DNA of 64,000 nt from Bin55 sp964572845 (GTDB taxonomy: Bacteria > Pseudomonadota > Gammaproteobacteria > Pseudomonadales > Azotimanducaceae), in assembly GCA_964572845.1 (NCBI GenBank), contig CAZNFX010000008.1, positions 62,001-126,000 on the forward strand, read 5' to 3'. Under the pieces are notes generated by a model, which worked only from the letters and a program-made list of their open reading frames with translations, was not told the origin of the DNA and searched no databases. This document shows positions 38,705 through 45,726 of this stretch, piece after piece (positions within the stretch are counted from its first letter, which is position 1; the number at the start of each line of letters is the position of its first letter). The position numbers and the translations under genes are program-made.

Positions 38705-39361
38705 TTGGACTACCGCGTGTTGAATCTCACTAGTGTCAATGTAGGATCGGAACGCATGGTCGGAAACAGTGTTTCCGGCATCTACAAGCACTCATTGCCT
38801 GGTGCTCACCGACTGACGAAGACCGGCATCAACGGAGACATAGTCAGCGATTCTCGACACCATGGGGGACCCGATCAAGCTGTTTATGTCTATGGGGGCG
38901 AAGATTATCAGTGGTGGAAGAAGGAGCTCGGCAGAGAGCTTGAACCTGGTACGTTTGGCGACAACTTAACGATATCCAATCTGTCCAGCCGAGCAGTCCA
39001 TATTGGTGATCGACTTGTGATAGCTGGAGATGTTGAACTGGAAGTTACCGCGCCACGAATTCCTTGTGCGACCTTAGGCGAGCGTATGCAAGACAAACAC
39101 TTTCCTGTACTCTTCAGGAAAGCTGAACGGCCTGGTTTCTATTGCCGCGTCATACACGAGGGGGAGCTCCTCGCAGGTTCCACAGTAGTTCACAAACCAC
39201 ATGGTCGAGAACCCTTTGTTTCTGTCGTCGATCTCTTTAGACTCTATTACGAACCTAAGCCGACGAAGACACGTCTTGAGGAAGTACTAAGAGCCCCATT
39301 GGCCATTCGGGAACGTAAACGGTTGGAATCGGCTCTTGTTCGTTTAATGCAAACAAATTGA
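38705..39361 (+). CDS. MOSC domain protein, YiiM-like
   Basis: 218 aa. MOSC domains bind molybdenum cofactor or carry sulfur. The conserved Cys is in APRIPCATLGERM. HHGGPDQAVYVYGGEDYQWW and the preceding TKTGINGD are typical of the YiiM subgroup, as is the three-helix C-terminal tail. YiiM reduces N-hydroxylated bases with partner proteins, so the same role is likely but inferred. Start TTG at 38705; another TTG at 38720 is possible. Same direction as the hydrolase, 40 bp behind it. Confidence 0.87.
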   Translation: MDYRVLNLTSVNVGSERMVGNSVSGIYKHSLPGAHRLTKTGINGDIVSDSRHHGGPDQAVYVYGGEDYQWWKKELGRELEPGTFGDNLTISNLSSRAVHIGDRLVIAGDVELEVTAPRIPCATLGERMQDKHFPVLFRKAERPGFYCRVIHEGELLAGSTVVHKPHGREPFVSVVDLFRLYYEPKPTKTRLEEVLRAPLAIRERKRLESALVRLMQTN

Positions 39362-39830
39362 GCCGCTGCGTACACAGATTGAAGTTTCGTACATCTCAAG
39401 CCGCCAAGCGAATCCAGACTTCATCATCTCCCTGAACTCTACACGCTCGCTGTGTTATCCATTCAAAGAGTCTTGACCGGTTCCAATTGTTCATCTGTTA
39501 GAACCGCTTCGAACTTGGTGACCACAGCCAATTCCCTCGTCTCGCCTAAACGTTTGCTCGTCAAGCAATCTGCGATACTCCTCGAGAACTTTCAGTGGCT
39601 ACACGCTTTCCCATGTAAACGGAACTGTCCTTTAACCACGCGTAGTCACAAGTTGGATTTGATTCTGCCAACTCTCCGATGGAACAGGCAATTGCAAAAC
39701 GATCGTAGTGCGAAACGACCTGATTGGCTAGGATCGAGAAGTCATAATAATATTGCAATACACTGATTTTCTTGAATGCTGAAGCAGACCGCAAAACAAA
39801 TATTTTTCGGGACGCAATGCAGAGCACAAA
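39362..39830. other. Gene-poor stretch with possible decayed coding sequence
   Basis: No complete gene is supported. On the minus strand an open frame (39561-39959) has a protein-like part (ILANQVVSHYDRFAIACS, then a stop after RGVSQIA), and another minus frame near 39480-39580 reads RELAVVTKFEAVLTDEQLEP. I recognise neither. They may be broken remains of one old gene. Confidence 0.35.
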
Positions 39831-40136
39831 ATGAATAGCTACTCTTCGTACACGTCGATGGTATTTGTCGCCTTTGGGATCCTTTATGGCGCTGGATTTC
39901 TGCTCGCTGCGTGGGTTCTTGTTCGGAAACTCATGCAGAAGCAAGACGAGATTGACCAAAGCTCGGCTAAGGGTTCACGCGACACTCAAGGACGCATTGC
40001 GACAGAGGCAACTCCTGTTGCGGTCGCGCCAGCAGTCCCAGTAGCGGCCAAGGGGGATTCGAACAAAAAGGACTTAGATCCACCCATAGACTTAGGTGGT
40101 GGATTCGATGGCGGTATTGATGGCGGAGGAATTTAG
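39831..40136 (+). CDS. Small single-span membrane protein with Gly/Asp-rich tail
   Basis: 101 aa. One membrane span at about residues 10-31 (VFVAFGILYGAGFLLAAWVL) is followed by a basic patch and a low-complexity tail, ending with IDLGGGFDGGIDGGGI. There is no recognised family. The ATG follows a purine-poor leader with no clear Shine-Dalgarno. Coding status is supported by the clean span-plus-tail pattern but is not certain. Confidence 0.5.
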   Translation: MNSYSSYTSMVFVAFGILYGAGFLLAAWVLVRKLMQKQDEIDQSSAKGSRDTQGRIATEATPVAVAPAVPVAAKGDSNKKDLDPPIDLGGGFDGGIDGGGI

Positions 40137-40177
40137 AGCCAACACGGCGCTAGATCTCAGTCCGCAATGCCGCCCTG

Positions 40178-40781
40178 GTGCCGAATTACGTGACTGAGGA
40201 AGATCGGGATATCTGGAACAAACGCTACTTGCAGGGAGCTTACGCAGAGCGAACTTCCCCAAGTGAAATCTTGAAGGATTGGCTCAGTTTTTGTCCTCCA
40301 GGTAGAGCACTGGACGTTGCATGTGGTGCCGGAAGAAATGCAAGATTTCTTAGCGCAAATGGGTATGAGACCGTCGGCTTGGACATTTCAGATGTTGCAA
40401 TTCGACGTGCTCGAGAACTAGGCGAAGCAGCTGGTCAAGAAGTCGAGTACCTCGTTCACGACTTGGATCGTGNNNNNNNNNNTTCCTCTGCCGGGAAAAT
40501 TCGACTTGATCGTGATTGTCCGGTTTCTGGACTGGCAGCTAATCTCCTGCATCGATCAGCACCTGCACATCAATGGCTGCTTGCTAATTGAGCAACACTT
40601 GAGATTCGACTGCACGGAGTCACTTGCAGGGCCTCGATCGAATAGATATCGAGCTGAGTCAGGCGAGGTGCAAGCGCACATCTCCCACATGCAAATATTC
40701 AAGAAGTTCGAGGGCTTGATCACCGACACTGATGGTCGACGATCTGCTGTCGCACGAGTGCTAGCCAGGAAAATTCGGTAG
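40178..40781 (+). CDS. SAM-dependent methyltransferase, broken by an assembly gap
   Basis: A class I methyltransferase of the TehB/tellurite-resistance-like group. The N-terminal half (from GTG 40178) has the motif LDVACGAGRNARFLSANG and VGLDISDVAIRRAR. After ten Ns the C-terminal half continues in a different frame (PLPGKFDLIVIVRFLDW onward) to the stop at 40781. The frame change shows that the gap length is arbitrary, so this is most likely one intact gene of about 200 aa or more. Substrate unknown. Confidence 0.82.
40473..40482. other. Assembly gap (10 N)
   Basis: Ten consecutive Ns split the methyltransferase gene and break its reading frame, so the true length is not a multiple-of-three match to 10. 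Confidence 0.99.
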
Positions 40782-40790
40782 GTTCGCAGT

Positions 40791-41537
40791 TTATTCGGCT
40801 TGGACTCCTCCAAGTTCACGAATCCAGATGTTCCGAAACTGTACAGGGTCGCCGTGGTCCTGCAAGACCAAAGGTCCTCTAGGATCATGGGGAATTTGGT
40901 AGCTGGCCAGCTCACGGTGTTTCGTAGGGCCATGCATGGTTTGGCGAAGATGTGCAAGCACCCCATTGTGAAACAGTGTCATTGTGGCTGGACGCTGCAG
41001 AGACTCTGACCCAAATTGAGGCGTCTCAAACACAATATCAAAAGTCTGCCACGAACCAGGTGGCATGCAAGCGTTGGCTAAGGGTGGAAACTGTCCATAG
41101 ATAGCCCCAGCAAGACCGTCAGCATAGGTCGGGTTTGCATAGCTATCCAAGACTTGCACTTCATACAAGCCGAGAAGGAATACCCCGCTATTGCCTCGGC
41201 CCTGACCACTTGCAGAGATTGCAGTTGGAGTTCTCCACTCTACATGCAGCTGGCAGGACCCAAACTCCCGCTTGCTGCATATATCGCCAGTCCCACCTAC
41301 AGATTCCATCGCATTGCCGTCGACAATTTTCCATCCGGCACTCCCTCCCCGTACGGACAACCATTCGTCCAAATTTGAACCGTCGAACAATACATGCGCG
41401 TCGCTTGGAGGTGCACCAGGTTCACTCTGCGTAGAGAACGAGCCTGGGCTGACGATTGGAGGAGCAGGTCTGTCGCGATCATGAATCCTCCACCTGCAAC
41501 CTGGCAAGAAAGGCGTGTCGTTGTAACCATCAGCCAT
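40791..41537 (-). CDS. DUF1080 (3-keto-disaccharide hydrolase-like) protein
   Basis: 248 aa. The concanavalin-like jelly roll of the DUF1080 family: LFDGSNLDEWLSVRGG, DICSKREFGSCQLHVEWRTP, RGNSGVFLLGLYEVQVLDSY and GPLVLQDHGDPVQFRNIWIRE. Related domains hydrolyse 3-keto-glycosides or act in polysaccharide breakdown. No clear signal peptide is seen; a Cys at residue 14 is not in a good lipobox, so localisation is unclear. Convergent with the methyltransferase gene (9 bp apart). Confidence 0.87.
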   Translation of the reverse strand: MADGYNDTPFLPGCRWRIHDRDRPAPPIVSPGSFSTQSEPGAPPSDAHVLFDGSNLDEWLSVRGGSAGWKIVDGNAMESVGGTGDICSKREFGSCQLHVEWRTPTAISASGQGRGNSGVFLLGLYEVQVLDSYANPTYADGLAGAIYGQFPPLANACMPPGSWQTFDIVFETPQFGSESLQRPATMTLFHNGVLAHLRQTMHGPTKHRELASYQIPHDPRGPLVLQDHGDPVQFRNIWIRELGGVQAE

Positions 41538-41855
41538 TCGAAATACTTAGTCCTCCCTTTGGTGGGTGAGTCCTCCTCTAGATCAAACTTCTAAAGGTGA
41601 GGTTTGAATCCTATCAACTCAATCGTACTCTTCAATTTGTCACGCACTCCTAGAGTTCGTGTCTTAGATCCGAGAGTCACGACCTTTATACCAATCGTGG
41701 CCAACTCGCTCGGGCTGCAGACAATCCCACATCACGCTTCTGTGGCTATTACAACCCGCTTTCGGCGACCGGGATTCTCGATAGATTCGGAAGATGGTTT
41801 GTGCACGTCATCGGGAGGCTCTGCGAAATTTGGGGCACTGCCAGAATCTCCGGTT
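41538..41855. other. Intergenic tract between the DUF1080 gene and the transposase fragment
   Basis: No intact gene. The plus-strand frame at 41604-42032 runs antisense over the transposase fragment and has no family-like sequence. The rest of the insertion element may lie here, but I could not recognise its inverted repeat. Confidence 0.4.
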
Positions 41856-42011
41856 TTAGCCATCCACGAACTCGTCGAGGTATTTCTGCACATTGGGAAT
41901 GGACCTTCCGTGAAAGTTGCCGACAAGAAAGCACTTGAGGGTCTTGATGGAGGTGTGCACCTTCGGCAACCATTCGTTCACCCTCTCGGCGAGCACGGGA
42001 CGCTTTCCCCG
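41856..42011 (-). pseudogene. C-terminal fragment of an IS1595-type transposase
   Basis: Between in-frame stops at 42012-42014 and 41856-41858 the minus strand encodes 51 residues containing NEWLPKVHTSIKTLKCFLVG and NFHGRSIPNVQKYLDEF. From memory this matches the C-terminal part of IS1595-family transposases (lLGtyHGVSxKyLQeYLDEF). The usual following RFNRR is lost and nothing recognisable remains upstream, so it is a short remnant. Confidence 0.6.
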
Positions 42012-42079
42012 TTATTCCGTCAAGAGGAGTAAGGTGTCCTCTGTAGTTTCCAGAAGAATGTGCAAATTGGGAAGGGCAT

Positions 42080-43276
42080 CTAGGATTGGAACAACTTGAA
42101 GGTCGATTCCTTGTCGCCCAAGACCTCTAGATTACAAAACCCGTACGGTTTCTCGACCTTGTACTTAATTCCCGGCTCAAATCTGATTATTCTCAAATCG
42201 CCAAAGCATCGAAGCTTCAGCTCGACAACTCGACCTTCAATATCCTCTAGCCAAAACTCGTCCTTGAATAACTCAATACTCCAGCTTGAGGAGTCAGGAA
42301 TCGTAGCAGCTACATCGTAAGATTGTTGGTTGTTCTTTAGCTCGTCTAGTGCTTCAGCGACACCGGCGAGCCATGACTTTGCCTCTTCATCGAGGTCTTG
42401 TCTGATCAGCTTCTGGTATGTTCGATATGCTCGCTGATAGTCCCTTTTCTTAAGCAAGAGAGGCAATTGTCTGCCCAATGCAAACACAAACGCTTCGGTG
42501 GGCAAGAATTTGGCAACCCTTTCGTTGGCTATCGCTCGATCTAACGCTTCGAGTTGCTCCTGTTCGGAACCCCACTTGCTCAGATATTCATACTTGGATA
42601 AATTGAATGCTGCATCCTCATAGAGGGTGAGTTTCCTTTCTCGGTCCAACATTCTCATGTACTCATCGGCTTTATCCTTGTCGTCCCCAGTTATAGCTTT
42701 TCGCAATTCACTTTGAATTCTTGCGAACTTTCTTGTCACAGCTTTAGGTTGATCTTCAATTTGAAAAATAACCTTGTAGCGGGCTCCTGCGTCAATGTTC
42801 TTTCCGTTGTAACTTGCCGGTCGGTATCTCCATTTTCTCACCGCCCGAATAGCGGCACTTTTGAACGCACTGTCCCCAATTGAGTCTGTTGCGACAATTT
42901 CGTATGGTTTTCCTTCGGAATCAACCATGAAATTGAGCTCCACCCAACTTTCCTCACCTGCAATCAATCGGCCATGAGGATAGACGGGCTTAACAACGGG
43001 TGCTAACAATCTAGGACCTTGGAAACTATCAACTTCGACTGTGGGTTCGGAGGGTTGCTCGATCTCTTGGGTAGAGGGTTCGTCAGCTGCCAAGCTGGGC
43101 AAGAAAAATAACCATGCAATGACCCACACTCTAGAGCCGAAGAAACTAGTGATTTTCCGACGTTGATCATTGAGCTCCGTCGGGGCAACAGTTCGAGTTT
43201 CCCGGACTGCTTTCGAGGTTGTCATGGATTGAATTCTGAATGAGGAGTGGCGATGGTCAAACACAATAGTGTACAT
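42080..43276 (-). CDS. TonB C-terminal-like domain protein with helical-repeat extension
   Basis: 398 aa from the ATG at 43276; an ATG at 43225 is an equally good start. A hydrophobic segment (VWVIAWLFFLPSLA) near residue 52 is a signal peptide or anchor. Residues about 90-175 form a TonB C-terminal-like domain: VVKPVYPHGRLIAGEESWVE, then SAFKSAAIRAVRKWRYRPAS. It continues with about 150 residues of helical, TPR-like character and a C-terminal beta-rich segment. Unlike energising TonB it has no proline-rich spanning region, so it probably acts in the periplasm in another role. Neighbours are decayed mobile elements. Confidence 0.75.
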   Translation of the reverse strand: MYTIVFDHRHSSFRIQSMTTSKAVRETRTVAPTELNDQRRKITSFFGSRVWVIAWLFFLPSLAADEPSTQEIEQPSEPTVEVDSFQGPRLLAPVVKPVYPHGRLIAGEESWVELNFMVDSEGKPYEIVATDSIGDSAFKSAAIRAVRKWRYRPASYNGKNIDAGARYKVIFQIEDQPKAVTRKFARIQSELRKAITGDDKDKADEYMRMLDRERKLTLYEDAAFNLSKYEYLSKWGSEQEQLEALDRAIANERVAKFLPTEAFVFALGRQLPLLLKKRDYQRAYRTYQKLIRQDLDEEAKSWLAGVAEALDELKNNQQSYDVAATIPDSSSWSIELFKDEFWLEDIEGRVVELKLRCFGDLRIIRFEPGIKYKVEKPYGFCNLEVLGDKESTFKLFQS

Positions 43277-43612
43277 GTCAGTGTAGTGATTGCGCGTGAT
43301 TCCAACGCCTGGATTTCTCGCAGTATGTCAAATCAGATTTGTGGTTGGAGAAGCAGGTGGCGAGACCTCCTCAATCTGACCTTGAAGGCTCTGCTAACCG
43401 ACCAGTTCAACTATGCAGCAAGCTGAAGCGAATGACTGCGAATTAGTATTGAAACTTTAGTAGCTGAATTCGTGCAAGTATCCCCATGGCCAGAGCCCAG
43501 AGCACCTAAGCCTCTCAGTACCTTCGACGATTCATTCGCTCACGATCAAATGAATTTCAATCCCAATGAAATGCAGACCGCCATTTTCTTTAACACGCCT
43601 CTGCAGTTAAGA
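43277..43612. other. Intergenic sequence downstream of the intron remnant
   Basis: No gene or RNA was recognised. On the minus strand this follows the group II intron end, so the former 3' exon junction should lie just below about 43610. Confidence 0.4.
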
Positions 43613-43646
43613 GGGTGAGGAAAGATCATTACTGATCTTTCCACCC
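43613..43646 (-). ncRNA. Group II intron domain VI-like hairpin
   Basis: Four nt after domain V the minus strand forms a long hairpin: GGGTG-GAAAGATC, loop AGTAAT, then GATCTTTC and CACCC with two unpaired bases (CT) on the 3' side. Position and shape fit domain VI, but the bulged branch-point adenosine is not evident, in line with an inactive copy. Confidence 0.55.
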
Positions 43647-43650
43647 CTTA

Positions 43651-43684
43651 GAACCGTGAGTGCAAGTTTCCCCGCACACGGTTC
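43651..43684 (-). ncRNA. Group II intron domain V
   Basis: 34 nt on the minus strand fold exactly as domain V: an 8-bp lower stem (GAACCGTG with CACGGTTC), a 2-nt 3' bulge (CT), a 6-bp upper stem (TGCGGG with CTTGCA) and a GAAA tetraloop. The catalytic triad, usually AGC, reads AAC here, which suggests loss of activity. It sits 9 nt behind the stop of the maturase-like remnant, as expected for an intron ORF. Confidence 0.8.
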
Positions 43685-43693
43685 AAGCCAATC

Positions 43694-43996
43694 CTAAGAC
43701 CGTGTCAAACATGAGTCGGCTACGTTTCCGATTTCCGATGATGAATCGCGGAATGACATTTCGGATGCAACAGAACGCAATTGTCGAGCGAGGAGATTCA
43801 GCATGCGCCGATTGTGGCCCGAATCCATCTTCATGCCATGCATGAAACGTATTGCTCCGTAGGCATGGTCCGGATCGAACGGATTGTAGTCCGCTCTCAC
43901 CTTCGCATGGCGCTGCATCGGAACGTCCGACATGTGCGAACGGCGAGGCTCCGTATGCCGAGCCTCGCCACTCACTGGGAAATACCGATCAACCAC
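43694..43996 (-). pseudogene. C-terminal remnant of a group II intron reverse transcriptase/maturase
   Basis: 100 codons in phase. PMQRHAKVRADYNPFDPDHA resembles the RHxKxRxxANPxDP signature near the C-terminus of group II intron proteins that carry an HNH domain. The following NRRMLNLLARQ fits the entry to that domain, but the CxxC cysteines are gone (LRSVASEM). The reverse transcriptase part is absent; the sequence starts 13 bp behind the aldehyde dehydrogenase stop. Together with the adjacent domain V this marks the truncated 3' end of an intron. Confidence 0.6.
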
Positions 43997-44009
43997 CGAC
44001 CTTCAGCAA

Positions 44010-45437
44010 CTATCTCCCGTAGCCCATGATGGCTTTGGTCTCCAAGAACTCCTCGAATCCGTATAACCCCCACTCACGGCCATTGCCCGATTGCTTGTAG
44101 CCTCCAAATGGAGCTTTGTTGTTTACGGGCGCGCCGTTCAAGTGAACATTTCCTGTACGTATTTTTCGAGCGATGTTGCGAGCCCGTTCTGGGTCGCCAC
44201 CAGAAACGTAGCCTGACAATCCGTAGATCGTATCGTTGGCAATTCGTACAGCATCGTCGTCGTTTTCGTATCCAATCAGCGAGAGCACAGGACCGAAAAT
44301 TTCCTGCTGAGCAATGCTCATGTCATTGGTTACATGAGAAAAAACTGTTGGTTTCACATAGTAACCAGCGTTTAGACCGTCAGGTCGACCTAAGCCGCCG
44401 ACCTCGAGTCTTGCGCCTTCATCGATGCCTTTCTGAATCAAATCTTGAATTCGTTCATACTGTACGGCAGAAACTACCGGTCCAATCGTTGTACCAGGTT
44501 CATTGGGATCACCAACCTTGACCTTCTGTGCCGCTGACTTCGCAATCTCAGCCGCTTCCTCCATTCGCGATGTCGGTACCAGCATGCGTGTCGGTGCATT
44601 GCACGATTGACCGGAATTGGTGCACATTTGAAAGACGTCGCGAGAAATTGTCTGCTCGAAGTCTGCGTCGTCCAGGATGATGTTGGCAGATTTGCCACCG
44701 AGTTCCTGCGCAACTCGCTTGACCGTAGGAGCCGCGTTTTTTGCAACTTCTATCCCGGCACGTGTCGATCCCGTGAAAGAAACCATATCGACATCCGGAT
44801 GCGAGGCAATCGCTACCCCAACTGTAGGTCCGTCTCCGTTCACAAGATTGAATACGCCTGGTGGAACACCGGCTTCATCGAGAATCTCGGCAAACAGAAC
44901 GGCGTTGAATGGAGCGACTTCCGAAGGCTTCAAAACCATGGTGCAACCTGCTGCAAGCGCTGGTGCAACCTTGCATGCGATCTGATTGATAGGCCAATTC
45001 CAAGGCGTGATGAATCCACAGACACCAGCTGGTTCCTTAATGACCCGAACCGACCCTAGCGACTCTTCAAACTCATACTCCTTCAAAACGCTCAGTGTCG
45101 TCATAAAGTGTCCCAGTCCCGCGGGAGCTTGAGCAGCCTTCGCCAACCCCGACGGCGCGCCCATTTCCTCACTGATGGTTGCTGCCACATCATCTAAGTG
45201 TTGCTGATAGCACGCCACAATTCGCTCGAGCAAATCCACACGTTCCTCTCGCGTTGTTTGCGAGTAGGAATCAAATGCCCCGACAGCCGCCGCTACTGCT
45301 CTGTCCACGTCTTCGGCAGTACCTAGGGCAACGACCCCAATCGACTGTTCGGTAGCCGGATTGACTACTTCTAGCGTGGCGTTGGACGCTGGATCCACCC
45401 ACTCGCCGCCTATGTAAAACTTCGTTCGATTGCTCAC
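44010..45437 (-). CDS. Aldehyde dehydrogenase (NAD(P)+)
   Basis: 475 aa from the GTG at 45437, with a GGAG about 10 nt upstream; the open frame runs 74 codons further but that part is not aldehyde-dehydrogenase-like. The catalytic Cys is in MCTNSGQSCNAPTR and the catalytic Glu in VAQELGGKSANIIL. The NAD-binding FTGSTRAGIEVAK and PWNWPINQIACKVAPALAAG are present. The C-terminal PFGGYKQSGNGREWGLYGFEE region belongs to the betaine/vanillin/hydroxymuconic semialdehyde-type broad group. Substrate not determinable. The stop abuts the intron remnant. Confidence 0.93.
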   Translation of the reverse strand: MSNRTKFYIGGEWVDPASNATLEVVNPATEQSIGVVALGTAEDVDRAVAAAVGAFDSYSQTTREERVDLLERIVACYQQHLDDVAATISEEMGAPSGLAKAAQAPAGLGHFMTTLSVLKEYEFEESLGSVRVIKEPAGVCGFITPWNWPINQIACKVAPALAAGCTMVLKPSEVAPFNAVLFAEILDEAGVPPGVFNLVNGDGPTVGVAIASHPDVDMVSFTGSTRAGIEVAKNAAPTVKRVAQELGGKSANIILDDADFEQTISRDVFQMCTNSGQSCNAPTRMLVPTSRMEEAAEIAKSAAQKVKVGDPNEPGTTIGPVVSAVQYERIQDLIQKGIDEGARLEVGGLGRPDGLNAGYYVKPTVFSHVTNDMSIAQQEIFGPVLSLIGYENDDDAVRIANDTIYGLSGYVSGGDPERARNIARKIRTGNVHLNGAPVNNKAPFGGYKQSGNGREWGLYGFEEFLETKAIMGYGR

Positions 45438-45726
45438 CTGTTCTTTCTCCGTATTTGTTAAGTTTGAATTTCTGTCCGCCGTATACACTTCCGTGCCGGA
45501 ATCCAATGCGATTCGTCGTGCCTGACCATCCCTAGTTCCAACTCGTGAAACGAGCCTTGGTGACGAATTGAACTGCCCGCAGCGACGGCGGAACCAATTG
45601 AGCACAGTAAATTGTACCGTTGCGATAAATAGATGCGACTTCGAACAGCATGAACGCATGTGTTCGGGCTTTGCCGCCCGTTCGATCCGGAAAAGGCGAC
45701 CACAACTGGTGATCTAGAAGATGCTA

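Noticed and set aside
39452..39766. 104-codon plus-strand open frame between the MOSC gene and the small membrane protein
   Set aside because: No Shine-Dalgarno, low-quality composition and no recognisable domain.
41604..42032. 142-codon plus-strand open frame
   Set aside because: It runs antisense to the transposase fragment and shows no protein-family features.
44010..45659. N-terminal extension of the aldehyde dehydrogenase to 45659
   Set aside because: The extra 74 residues match no dehydrogenase, and a GTG with a Shine-Dalgarno at 45437 gives the normal length.
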